Below, in pieces: positions 1-6,034 of a DNA stretch of 14,841 nt. The translations under genes and the position numbers were made by a program. Each line of letters opens with the position of its first letter. Positions within the stretch are counted from its first letter, which is position 1. Below the pieces are notes generated by a model. That model made no database searches. It saw only the letters and a program-made list of their open reading frames with translations, and was not told the DNA's origin. The stretch lies in the NCBI GenBank assembly GCA_017519965.1, contig JAFWRK010000047.1:1-14841 (forward strand), written 5' to 3'. This DNA is from Bacilli bacterium (GTDB taxonomy: Bacteria > Bacillota_I > Bacilli_A > RF39 > UBA660).

Positions 1-123
1 GAAGAAGAAATAGAAGAAGATGACTTTGATGATACAGAGCCAGAAGACTATGATGAAGATACAAATGAAGAATTAAAAGATCTTGTAATTCTTGATGAAG
101 AAGATTTAGAACTAGAACAATAA
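1..123 (+). CDS. rpoE: C-terminal end of an acidic protein, probably RNA polymerase delta subunit (partial)
   Basis: Only the last 40 codons are present, open from base 1 to a TAA at 121-123. Of the 40 residues, 24 are Asp or Glu, with short hydrophobic breaks near the end. Gram-positive RNA polymerase delta has a folded N-terminal domain followed by just such a disordered polyanionic tail, which helps displace nucleic acid from RNA polymerase. In Bacillus, rpoE lies in the same broad neighbourhood as fba, murAB, rpmE, prfA and spoIIR, which supports the call. The N-terminal domain is outside the window, so another acidic-tailed protein is possible. Confidence 0.5.
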   Translation, partial: EEEIEEDDFDDTEPEDYDEDTNEELKDLVILDEEDLELEQ

Positions 124-138
124 TCTAGTTTTTTTTCT
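108..138 (+). terminator. Intrinsic terminator after the acidic-tail gene
   Basis: AACTAGA (110-116) pairs with TCTAGTT (124-130) around a 7-base loop that contains the stop codon. A run of T follows. The stem overlaps the end of the coding region. Confidence 0.75.
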
Positions 139-148
139 TTAATATTTG

Positions 149-157
149 TGATATAAT
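149..157 (+). promoter_or_regulatory. Extended -10 promoter for prfA-prmC
   Basis: TGa followed by a perfect TATAAT (152-157) lies 29 bases before the prfA start. The -35 position is only T-rich, so the extended -10 probably carries recognition. A strong ribosome binding site, GGAAGGGGAG, follows at 171-180. Confidence 0.65.
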
Positions 158-186
158 ACCAGTGATTACCGGAAGGGGAGAAAAAT

Positions 187-1254
187 ATGATAGAAAGATT
201 AGAAGCAACTTTAGGAAAATACGAATTTTTAGAAAATGAATTAACTAAGCCAGAAGTACTTTCAGACATAAAGAAAACTAGAGAGTATTCTAAAGAAATG
301 TCTGAATTAGAAGACATAGTTAATTGTTATAAAAAATATAAAAAAGTATTATCAGGTATAGAAGATGCTAAAGAAATGACTAAAGATCCAGATTTAGGAG
401 AAATGGCAAAAGAAGATTTAAGAGCATTAGAAGAAGAAAAGACAAAACTAGATGGAGAATTAGAAATATTATTAATACCTAAGGATCCTAATGATGGAAA
501 GAACGTTGTTATAGAAATAAGAGGAGCAGCAGGTGGAGATGAAGCTAACATCTTCGCTGGAGACTTATTCAGAATGTATACAAGATATGCAGAAAAGCAA
601 GGCTTTTCTTATCAAGTATATAACTCAGTAGATGGAACTGCTGGAGGATTTGCTCAAATAGAATTTATAATAAAAGGTAAGAATGCATATTCACTACTAA
701 AATATGAGTCTGGATCACATAGAGTACAAAGAGTACCTGTAACAGAATCAAATGGTAGATTACAAACATCTACTGCGACAGTATTAGTAATGCCAGAAGC
801 AGATGAAGATGTTGATATTGATATTAATCCAAATGATTTAAGAATAGATATCTATAGATCAAGTGGTTGTGGAGGACAAGGAGTAAATACTACAGATTCA
901 GCAGTTAGAATTACACATTTACCTACTGGAGTTGTAGTAACATGTCAAAATGAAAGAAGTCAAATTCAAAATAAAGAACAAGCTATGAAAGTATTAAAAA
1001 CACGTCTATATGAATTACAAGAACAAGAAAGATTAGAAAAAGAAGGCAATGAAAGACGTAGTAAAATAGGTACTGGAGATAGAGCTGAAAAAATAAGAAC
1101 ATATAATTATCCACAAAATAGAGTAACAGATCATAGAATTGGTTTTACTACTAATAATCTAGATAGAATAATGGATGGTTACTTAGATGATGTAATAGAT
1201 GCATTAATACAAGAAGATCAAAAAAGAAAACTTGAAGGAGAAACTAACGAATAA
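187..1254 (+). CDS. prfA: Peptide chain release factor 1 (RF1)
   Basis: RF1 recognises UAA and UAG in the ribosomal A site and triggers hydrolysis of the finished peptide. The protein has 355 residues, a normal length. It has an N-terminal helical domain (about 1-100), a codon-recognition loop with the RF1-type tripeptide PVT at 184-186, and the universal catalytic GGQ at 229-231. A basic, helical C-terminal domain follows, with the TYNYPQNRVTDHRIG segment expected of RF1. The PVT tripeptide separates it from RF2, which has SPF. Around the GGQ the sequence reads SGCGGQGVN, where many bacterial RF1 proteins read SGAGGQHVN. The catalytic residues are intact. The ATG at 187 follows a strong Shine-Dalgarno sequence six bases upstream. 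prmC, encoding the enzyme that methylates the GGQ glutamine, begins two bases after the stop. Confidence 0.98.
   Translation: MIERLEATLGKYEFLENELTKPEVLSDIKKTREYSKEMSELEDIVNCYKKYKKVLSGIEDAKEMTKDPDLGEMAKEDLRALEEEKTKLDGELEILLIPKDPNDGKNVVIEIRGAAGGDEANIFAGDLFRMYTRYAEKQGFSYQVYNSVDGTAGGFAQIEFIIKGKNAYSLLKYESGSHRVQRVPVTESNGRLQTSTATVLVMPEADEDVDIDINPNDLRIDIYRSSGCGGQGVNTTDSAVRITHLPTGVVVTCQNERSQIQNKEQAMKVLKTRLYELQEQERLEKEGNERRSKIGTGDRAEKIRTYNYPQNRVTDHRIGFTTNNLDRIMDGYLDDVIDALIQEDQKRKLEGETNE
1107..1115 (+). promoter_or_regulatory. Single perfect DnaA-box match inside prfA
   Basis: TTATCCACA matches the DnaA-box consensus exactly. It is solitary and read as conserved residues (Tyr-Pro-Gln) in ordinary codons for this genome. 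Taken alone it is probably incidental. Confidence 0.25.
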
Positions 1255-1256
1255 TA

Positions 1257-2081
1257 ATGACAGTTGAAGAATTATTAGTTATAGGTAAAAAAAGTTGTCA
1301 TTCAGATCATGCCAAAATTCTTTTAGCAGAATTATTAGATAAAAATCCATTAGAACTATTTAATTACTTAGATATGGAAGTAGAAGAACAAAAAGTAGAA
1401 AAATATAAAGAAGAGATAAAAGCTTTAAATGAAGGTATTCCCCTTCAATATGTAATTGGTAATGTTAATTTTCTAGGTAATAAGTTTATTATAAATAAAA
1501 ATGTATTGATACCAAGATTTGAAACAGAAGAACTAGTAGATTATACTGCTAAATATGCAAAAGAATTATTCACAGAACCTGTGGAAATAATTGACCTAGG
1601 ATGTGGAAGTGGAGTTATAGGACTTTCACTAAGTAAAAAAATATCCACAAAATCTGTGGATTTAATAGATATAAGTGAAGAAGCATTAGAAGTATCAAGA
1701 CAAAATGCTAAAAGATTAGCTATAGAAGCAAACTTTATCCACAGTGATATGTGGAAAAACATAAATAATAAATACGATATTATAATAAGTAATCCACCAT
1801 ATATAAAAACAAATGAAGAAATAGAAGATATAGTTAAAAATAATGAACCACATATTGCTTTATATGCAGGAGAAGATGGATTAGATTGTTATAGAAAAAT
1901 AATAAAAGGAATAAATGAACATTCAAAAGATAAATGTCTAATTGCATTAGAAATAGGATATGACCAAGCAAATGACATTATAAAACTAATAGAAGAAGAA
2001 TTAGATAATGTAAGAATAGAAGTAAAAAAAGATATGTCTGAAAAAGAAAGAATGATATTTATCTTTAAAAATAATGAATAA
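1257..2081 (+). CDS. prmC: Release factor glutamine methyltransferase PrmC
   Basis: PrmC transfers a methyl group from S-adenosylmethionine to the side-chain nitrogen of the GGQ glutamine in release factors. The 274-residue protein has an N-terminal helical factor-binding domain (about 1-85) and the PrmC segment LIPRFETEELVD. It then has a Rossmann-type methyltransferase fold with SAM-binding DLGCGSG at 113-119 and the catalytic NPPY at 179-182. The gene is cotranscribed with prfA and starts two bases after its stop. The GGAG in the end of prfA (1237-1240) is 16 bases from the ATG, so initiation probably relies on translational coupling. An in-frame TAA at 1245-1247 excludes a usable upstream start. 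The middle of the gene holds three convergent pairs of DnaA-box-like sequences. The only two GTG valine codons and the only TCC serine codon of the gene lie inside these pairs. Confidence 0.97.
   Translation: MTVEELLVIGKKSCHSDHAKILLAELLDKNPLELFNYLDMEVEEQKVEKYKEEIKALNEGIPLQYVIGNVNFLGNKFIINKNVLIPRFETEELVDYTAKYAKELFTEPVEIIDLGCGSGVIGLSLSKKISTKSVDLIDISEEALEVSRQNAKRLAIEANFIHSDMWKNINNKYDIIISNPPYIKTNEEIEDIVKNNEPHIALYAGEDGLDCYRKIIKGINEHSKDKCLIALEIGYDQANDIIKLIEEELDNVRIEVKKDMSEKERMIFIFKNNE
1566..1588. repeat. Convergent DnaA-box-like pair 1 in prmC
   Basis: TTATTCACA (1566-1574) matches the relaxed DnaA-box consensus TTWTNCACA. Five bases later comes TGTGGAAAT (1580-1588), a partial match on the opposite strand. 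The core CACAGAACCTGTGG differs by one base from the core of the copy in rpiB. Confidence 0.5.
1641..1663. repeat. Convergent DnaA-box-like pair 2 in prmC
   Basis: TCCACA (1644-1649) and TGTGGA (1655-1660) form a perfect inverted repeat around AAATC. Bases 1644-1662 match the rpiB copy (6140-6158) in 18 of 19 positions. Read as DnaA boxes, the arms are ATATCCACA and AAATCCACA, one and two mismatches from consensus. Confidence 0.55.
1735..1758. repeat. Convergent DnaA-box pair 3 in prmC
   Basis: A perfect TTATCCACA (1735-1743) faces TGTGGAAAA (1750-1758, TTTTCCACA on the other strand) across six bases. Both arms fit TTWTNCACA, making this the best pair in the window. Confidence 0.55.
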
Positions 2082-2089
2082 TATATTAT

Positions 2090-2130
2090 AAAAATCTCAC
2101 TATACCTATGTAAGGAAAGTGAGATTTTTT
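2090..2130 (+). terminator. Strong hairpin terminator after prmC, abutting the spoIIR start
   Basis: AAAAATCTCACT (2090-2101) pairs perfectly over 12 bases with AGTGAGATTTTT (2118-2129), with a 16-base loop and a T-run. It should end prfA-prmC transcripts. The spoIIR ATG begins at 2133, three bases after the T-run. The only good Shine-Dalgarno-like string nearby, TAAGGA (2111-2116), lies in the loop, so the hairpin could also restrict translation of spoIIR. Confidence 0.85.
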
Positions 2131-2132
2131 AT

Positions 2133-2651
2133 ATGAAAAAAATACTAATTATATTATCAGTTATAGTATTACTATTATGTATTAATAAAAAAGAAGAGAT
2201 AATAATACCAAAAAATAGTATTAGATTTAGAGTAATAGCAAATAGTAATAATTTAGAAGATCAAAAACTAAAGAAAGAACTAGTTAAATCATTAGAAGAT
2301 GAAATTAAAATAATAGAAAAAGCAAACAATATAGATGAAGCTAGAGTAATTATTAATAAAAATATTGATAAAATAGAAAATAAGCTTAATAAACAATTAG
2401 AAAAATCAAATTATAATAAAAATATAACAATAAAGTATGGTAATAATTATTTTCCGCAGAAAGAGTATAAAGGTATTAAATATGAAGAAGGAAAATATGA
2501 ATCTTTAGTTATAACTATAGGAGAAGGAATAGGAGATAACTTTTGGTGTGTACTTTTTCCTCCATTATGTAATATAGATACAAAAAATAAAGAAGTAGAA
2601 TATACATCATTAGTAAAAGAAATAATTAATAAATATACTAAGAAATCATAA
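2133..2651 (+). CDS. spoIIR: Stage II sporulation protein R, activator of pro-sigma-E processing
   Basis: SpoIIR is made in the forespore, exported into the intermembrane space, and signals the SpoIIGA protease to activate sigma-E in the mother cell. The 172-residue protein has an N-terminal signal or anchor helix (about 3-17). It then has the family signatures RFRVIANSN (31-39), a helical middle, an FP-x-K-x-Y segment, and a highly diagnostic GEGIGDNFWCVLFPPLC block (130-146). No other in-frame ATG, GTG or TTG lies near the N-terminus, and the ATG at 2133 gives the expected MKK signal start. In Bacillus spoIIR also lies just after prfA-prmC. No convincing sigma-F promoter was found here. The start codon sits against the preceding terminator and lacks a well-spaced ribosome binding site. 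Confidence 0.95.
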   Translation: MKKILIILSVIVLLLCINKKEEIIIPKNSIRFRVIANSNNLEDQKLKKELVKSLEDEIKIIEKANNIDEARVIINKNIDKIENKLNKQLEKSNYNKNITIKYGNNYFPQKEYKGIKYEEGKYESLVITIGEGIGDNFWCVLFPPLCNIDTKNKEVEYTSLVKEIINKYTKKS

Positions 2652-2654
2652 AAT

Positions 2655-2682
2655 AAAATAGATTAACAAATCTATTTTTTTA
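2655..2682 (+). terminator. Intrinsic terminator after spoIIR
   Basis: AAAATAGATT (2655-2664) pairs with AATCTATTTT (2669-2678) around an AACA loop and runs into T residues. Confidence 0.8.
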
Positions 2683-2718
2683 TTTACATATAAATAAAGT
2701 AAAATACTTTTGAAATAA

Positions 2719-2747
2719 TTGACTTTATAATAATAATTACTTATTAT
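2719..2747 (+). promoter_or_regulatory. Sigma-A promoter for fba-murA
   Basis: TTGACT (2719-2724), a 17-base spacer and TATTAT (2742-2747) form one of the two best -35/-10 pairs in the window. The expected start of transcription is close to the GGGTGA ribosome binding site, so the leader would be very short. Confidence 0.75.
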
Positions 2748-2765
2748 TTAATTGGGTGATAAGAA

Positions 2766-3608
2766 ATGTTAGTTAATTCAAAAGAAATGCTTGAAAAAGC
2801 TAAAAAGGGACATTATGCAGTTCCACATTTTAACATAAACGATTTAGAATGGACAAAATATATTCTTGAAAAATGTAATGAAATGAATATTCCAGTAATA
2901 TTAGGAGTAAGTGATGGAGCAGGAAAATACATGGGTGGATATGATGCTATCTATGGTATGGTTACTGGCTTAATTAAAGATTTAAATATAACAATACCAG
3001 TATGTTTACATGTAGATCATGGATGTAGTGAAACATGTAAAAAAGCAATAGATGCAGGATTTACTTCAGTAATGATAGATGCTTCTCGTGAAGAGTTAGA
3101 TGAAAATATTAGAATTACTAAAGAAATAGTAGATTATGCACATGCTAAAGGTGTCACAGTAGAAGCAGAAGTAGGACATATCGGAGGTACAGAAGATAAT
3201 ATTACAAGTGATATTTTCTATGCAACATTAGAAGAATGTCAAAAGATATATAATGAAACAGGAATAGACTCTTTAGCTCCAGCACTAGGTAGTGTACATG
3301 GATTTTATAAAGGAGAACCTAATCTTAATTTTGAAAGAATGGAACTTATTAATGAACAATTACCAATACCTCTAGTATTACATGGAGGAAGTGGAATACC
3401 AGATGATAAAATTAAAAAAGCAATATCATGTGGAATATCTAAAATAAATGTTAATACAGAACTTCAAGTATCATGGTCAAATGCAGTAAGAGAATTCCTT
3501 AATACTGATAGTAAAGCTTATGATCCTAGAAAAGTAATCGGTAGTGGAGAAAAAGCAATGAAAGATACTATAGAAGCTAAAGTAAAACTATTTGGAACTA
3601 GAATATAA
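2766..3608 (+). CDS. fba: Class II fructose-1,6-bisphosphate aldolase
   Basis: This zinc enzyme reversibly splits fructose-1,6-bisphosphate into dihydroxyacetone phosphate and glyceraldehyde-3-phosphate in glycolysis and gluconeogenesis. The 280-residue protein shows the class II signature HVDHG at 82-86, with the catalytic Asp and a zinc-binding His. It also has GFTSVMIDAS, EAEVGHIGG and the phosphate-binding LHGGSGIPD segment, followed by the late INVNTELQ motif. These elements are shared with tagatose-bisphosphate aldolases (GatY/KbaY), so substrate choice is not certain. The housekeeping neighbourhood favours fructose bisphosphate, because fba sits near murAB and rpmE in Bacillus. GGGTGA gives the ribosome binding site. 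No terminator separates it from murA 17 bases downstream. Confidence 0.93.
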   Translation: MLVNSKEMLEKAKKGHYAVPHFNINDLEWTKYILEKCNEMNIPVILGVSDGAGKYMGGYDAIYGMVTGLIKDLNITIPVCLHVDHGCSETCKKAIDAGFTSVMIDASREELDENIRITKEIVDYAHAKGVTVEAEVGHIGGTEDNITSDIFYATLEECQKIYNETGIDSLAPALGSVHGFYKGEPNLNFERMELINEQLPIPLVLHGGSGIPDDKIKKAISCGISKINVNTELQVSWSNAVREFLNTDSKAYDPRKVIGSGEKAMKDTIEAKVKLFGTRI

Positions 3609-3625
3609 TATCTGGGAGGTTGAAT

Positions 3626-4882
3626 ATGAAAATAATTGAAATAGAAGGGCAAAAAGAATTATCAGGAACCATCAGAGTAAGTGGAGCTAAAAATGCAACA
3701 GTAGCTCTTATTCCAGCTGCAATATTAACAGATGAAGAAGCAACTATTTGTAATGTTCCTGAAATAACTGATACAGAAGCACTTTGTGAAATATTAGAAG
3801 TACTTAATGTAAAAGTAAATAGATCAACTGAAAGCTTAGTAATAAATCCAAAAGATATGATTAATACTGAAATAGAAGAAAAGTATTCTAAGAAACTAAG
3901 AGCATCATACTATTTTATGGGAGCATTATTAGGTAAATATAAAAAAGCAGTAATGTATTTTCCAGGAGGATGTTCAATAGGAGCTAGGCCTATAGATCTA
4001 CATTTAAAAGGATTTGAAGCACTAGGAGCAAAAGTAACAAGTAATAAGAATCAATATATAGTAGAAGCAGAAGAGTTAAAAGGAGCTAATATATATTTAG
4101 ATATAGCTTCAGTTGGAGCAACTATAAATATAATGTTAGCAGCAGTTAAAGCAAAAGGGACTACTATAATTGATAATGCTGCTAAAGAACCAGAAATAGT
4201 AAATGTAGCAACATTTTTAAATAATATGGGAGCTAAAATTACAGGAGCTGGTACATCAAGAATAAAAATAGTAGGAGTTAATAAATTACATAAATGTTTC
4301 CATGAAGTAATACCAGATAGAATAGAAGCAGGTACATACTTAATAATAGGAGCACTATGTGGAAATAATCTAAAAATTGATAATATGATTCCAGAACATC
4401 TAGAAGCATTAACATCTAAACTTGAAGAGATGGGAATAGAACTAGAAAAAGGAATTGATTATATTACAATTATTGGAAAAAATGAAAAATATAAAAATAC
4501 AAATATCAAAACAGCAGTTTATCCAGGTTTTCCAACAGACTTACAACAACCATTTACTGTCTTACTAACACAAGCAAATGGTAAATCAAAAGTAACTGAA
4601 ACAATCTGGGAAAATAGATTTATGCATATACCATATCTAAAAGATTTAGGAGCAGATATTGAAGTAAAAAATCAAACTGCTACAATAATAGGTCCAACAG
4701 AGTTAAAAGGTACACAAGTAGTAGCAACAGACTTAAGAGCTGGAGCTGCAATGGTAGCAGCAGGATTATTAGCAAGTGGAACTACAACTATAACAAATGT
4801 TGAGCATATCTTAAGAGGATATGAAGACATAATAGAAAAATTAACAGATGTAGGAGCAAAAATAAAACTAAAAGAAATATAA
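3626..4882 (+). CDS. murA: UDP-N-acetylglucosamine 1-carboxyvinyltransferase (MurZ/MurAB-like)
   Basis: MurA adds enolpyruvate from phosphoenolpyruvate to UDP-GlcNAc, the first committed step of peptidoglycan precursor synthesis in the cytoplasm. The 418-residue protein has Lys22-Asn23 in SGAKNA and the active-site Cys116 in PGGCSIGARP. It has the DRIEAGTYL segment, the FPTDLQQP substrate loop and a full-length C-terminus. Because the catalytic Cys is present, the enzyme should be open to fosfomycin-type inactivation. The ATG at 3626 is chosen because GGGAGG (3614-3619) lies six bases upstream. An in-frame TTG at 3620 touches the Shine-Dalgarno sequence and is unlikely to be used. Bacillota often carry two MurA paralogues. 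Linkage to fba and rpmE suggests this is the MurAB/MurZ one. Confidence 0.96.
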   Translation: MKIIEIEGQKELSGTIRVSGAKNATVALIPAAILTDEEATICNVPEITDTEALCEILEVLNVKVNRSTESLVINPKDMINTEIEEKYSKKLRASYYFMGALLGKYKKAVMYFPGGCSIGARPIDLHLKGFEALGAKVTSNKNQYIVEAEELKGANIYLDIASVGATINIMLAAVKAKGTTIIDNAAKEPEIVNVATFLNNMGAKITGAGTSRIKIVGVNKLHKCFHEVIPDRIEAGTYLIIGALCGNNLKIDNMIPEHLEALTSKLEEMGIELEKGIDYITIIGKNEKYKNTNIKTAVYPGFPTDLQQPFTVLLTQANGKSKVTETIWENRFMHIPYLKDLGADIEVKNQTATIIGPTELKGTQVVATDLRAGAAMVAAGLLASGTTTITNVEHILRGYEDIIEKLTDVGAKIKLKEI

Positions 4883-4902
4883 TCGTAAGATTATATTTTT
4901 TT
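4875..4902 (+). terminator. Intrinsic terminator after murA
   Basis: AAATATAATC (4875-4884) pairs with GATTATATTT (4889-4898) around a GTAA tetraloop, followed by T residues. The left arm contains the murA stop codon. Confidence 0.8.
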
Positions 4903-4945
4903 AATATTTAAAACTTATAAACATAATCTTTATTAGAGGTATAAG

Positions 4946-5662
4946 ATGAAAAAATTTATAAGCTTAAAAATGATTTTTCTTTATATATTAATTATTACTT
5001 CAGTAATTATTATTCCTAAAATAATTAATAATAAAATAAACTATTTATCTATTGGAGATAGTTATGCTAAAGGAATAAATAGTTATGGAATAGAAGAATA
5101 TAGCTATAGTGATTATTTAAAAGATATGATAAATAATAAAAGAAAGTTAAATGATTATACTAATTATTCATATGATGAAATAACTATAAATGACTTAATA
5201 AACGAGATAAATAAAATTCAAAATAATGATATAAAACTACAAAAAAGGTTACTTAAAAGGCTTATACAAGATGCTGATATTATAACTTTATCAATAGGTT
5301 TAAATGATATAAAGTATTACTTATCACTAGAAGATAATATGAATAATAAAAAAATAAATAAAATATTAGAAAAAGTAGAAAATAATTATAATGATCTTAT
5401 AAAAGAAATTAGAAAGTACTATTCGAAAAAAATATATGTAATAGAATATCCTATAATAATGACAAATGATTATTATTCATTGGTCTTAACAAAAAAGTTT
5501 AATCAGTTTTTACGAAGTAATAAAGAAGTAAAATCAATATCAATAAATGATATAGAAAATGATAAAAATACATATTTTGATAATAACAATAGTAGTCATT
5601 ATAACAGAAAAGGATATAAAGTTATATCTAATAAAATATATAAAATGATAGAAAAAGGTTGA
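4946..5662 (+). CDS. Membrane-anchored SGNH/GDSL-type hydrolase family protein
   Basis: The 238-residue protein begins with a positively charged end and one hydrophobic helix (about 5-25), consistent with a signal anchor and an extracytoplasmic catalytic domain. The nucleophile block reads LSIGDSYAKG with Ser39, and the Asn block reads LSIGLND with Asn120. The C-terminal block has His218 in SSHYNRKGY. Families of this type hydrolyse esters, often acetyl groups on cell-wall polymers or lipids, but the substrate here is unknown. One oddity is that the DxxH pair is not standard. The residue three before His218 is Asn215, and the nearest Asp is Asp212. The gene is very rich in Asn, Ile, Lys and Tyr. 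It sits between murA and rpmE, a place often held by rho in Bacillus. GAGG (4936-4939) is its ribosome binding site. Confidence 0.82.
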   Translation: MKKFISLKMIFLYILIITSVIIIPKIINNKINYLSIGDSYAKGINSYGIEEYSYSDYLKDMINNKRKLNDYTNYSYDEITINDLINEINKIQNNDIKLQKRLLKRLIQDADIITLSIGLNDIKYYLSLEDNMNNKKINKILEKVENNYNDLIKEIRKYYSKKIYVIEYPIIMTNDYYSLVLTKKFNQFLRSNKEVKSISINDIENDKNTYFDNNNSSHYNRKGYKVISNKIYKMIEKG

Positions 5663-5687
5663 AAAATAATAAAATAAATGATATATT
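5659..5687 (+). promoter_or_regulatory. Sigma-A promoter for rpmE
   Basis: TTGAAA (5659-5664), 17 bases, then TATATT (5682-5687) preceded by TGa. The -35 overlaps the stop codon of the preceding gene. Confidence 0.7.
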
Positions 5688-5704
5688 AATAACGCATTTA
5701 ATTA

Positions 5705-5724
5705 CTATGACTTATTAGTCATGG
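5705..5724 (+). promoter_or_regulatory. Leader hairpin before rpmE, possible L31 autoregulatory element
   Basis: CTATGACT (5705-5712) can pair with AGTCATGG (5717-5724) around TATT, with one G-U pair. It ends one base before the Shine-Dalgarno GGAAGGAG (5726-5733). Ribosomal protein leaders acting on L31 are known in Bacillota. Whether this hairpin belongs to that class cannot be decided by eye. Confidence 0.4.
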
Positions 5725-5741
5725 CGGAAGGAGCGATAGAA

Positions 5742-5960
5742 ATGAAAAAGGGAATACATCCAGAAATGAAAGACTGTGTTGTAACATGTGCATGTGGAGA
5801 AACATTTACAGTTAAATCAGTAAAATCAGAAATGCCAGTAGAAGTATGTTCTAAATGTCATCCATTTTATTCAGGAAAACAATCTAGAGCATCTCGTGCA
5901 GGTCGTGTAGATAAATTTAATAAAAAATATGGATTTACTTCTAAAGAAGCTGCTGAATAA
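5742..5960 (+). CDS. rpmE: 50S ribosomal protein L31, zinc-binding type
   Basis: L31 is a small protein of the large ribosomal subunit near the central protuberance. The 72-residue protein has the start MKKGIHPEM and two zinc-binding pairs, CxC in VTCACGE and CxxC in [13 protein letters not shown]. The tail [14 protein letters not shown] is typical. The cysteines mark it as the zinc-containing (C+) form rather than the zinc-free YtiA-like form. The ATG at 5742 is preferred over an in-frame ATG at 5721 because GGAAGGAG lies eight bases before it and L31 proteins start with MKxxIHP. The upstream ATG overlaps the leader hairpin. Its own promoter and terminator make it a single-gene unit. Confidence 0.96.
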   Translation: MKKGIHPEMKDCVVTCACGETFTVKSVKSEMPVEVCSKCHPFYSGKQSRASRAGRVDKFNKKYGFTSKEAAE

Positions 5961-5975
5961 GCAGTTTTTATTTTG
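5946..5975 (+). terminator. Intrinsic terminator overlapping the end of rpmE
   Basis: CTGCT (5950-5954) pairs with AGCAG (5960-5964) around GAATA, extended outward by weaker pairs, then a T-run. The stop codon lies across the loop and right arm. Confidence 0.65.
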
Positions 5976-6006
5976 TATAAATATAGAATTATTGGTAAAA
6001 ATACAC

Positions 6007-6012
6007 TATAAT
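6007..6012 (+). promoter_or_regulatory. Probable -10 element for rpiB
   Basis: A perfect TATAAT lies 22 bases before the rpiB start. No convincing -35 or TGn is visible, so this is weaker than the other promoter calls. Confidence 0.5.
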
Positions 6013-6034
6013 AAATAATGAAAAGAGGTAGTTT

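Noticed and set aside
1107..1115. Perfect TTATCCACA in prfA as part of the DnaA-box cluster
   Set aside because: It is unpaired, about 450 bases from the others, and encoded by conserved residues in common codons, so it needs no special explanation.
3134..3142. TTATGCACA in fba as a DnaA box
   Set aside because: It is a solitary relaxed match within ordinary coding sequence. Such single matches are expected by chance in AT-rich DNA.
3620..3625. TTG start for murA six bases upstream of the ATG
   Set aside because: It is directly adjacent to the Shine-Dalgarno sequence GGGAGG. The ATG at 3626 has correct spacing and places Lys22 and Asn23 at the usual family positions.
5660..5662. Mycoplasma-type code (TGA as Trp)
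   Set aside because: TGA ends the SGNH-type gene cleanly before the rpmE promoter, and tryptophans across the window are encoded by TGG.
5721..5741. Longer rpmE start at the ATG at 5721
   Set aside because: It lies upstream of the strong ribosome binding site and inside the leader hairpin. L31 proteins begin with MKxxIHP, which matches the ATG at 5742.
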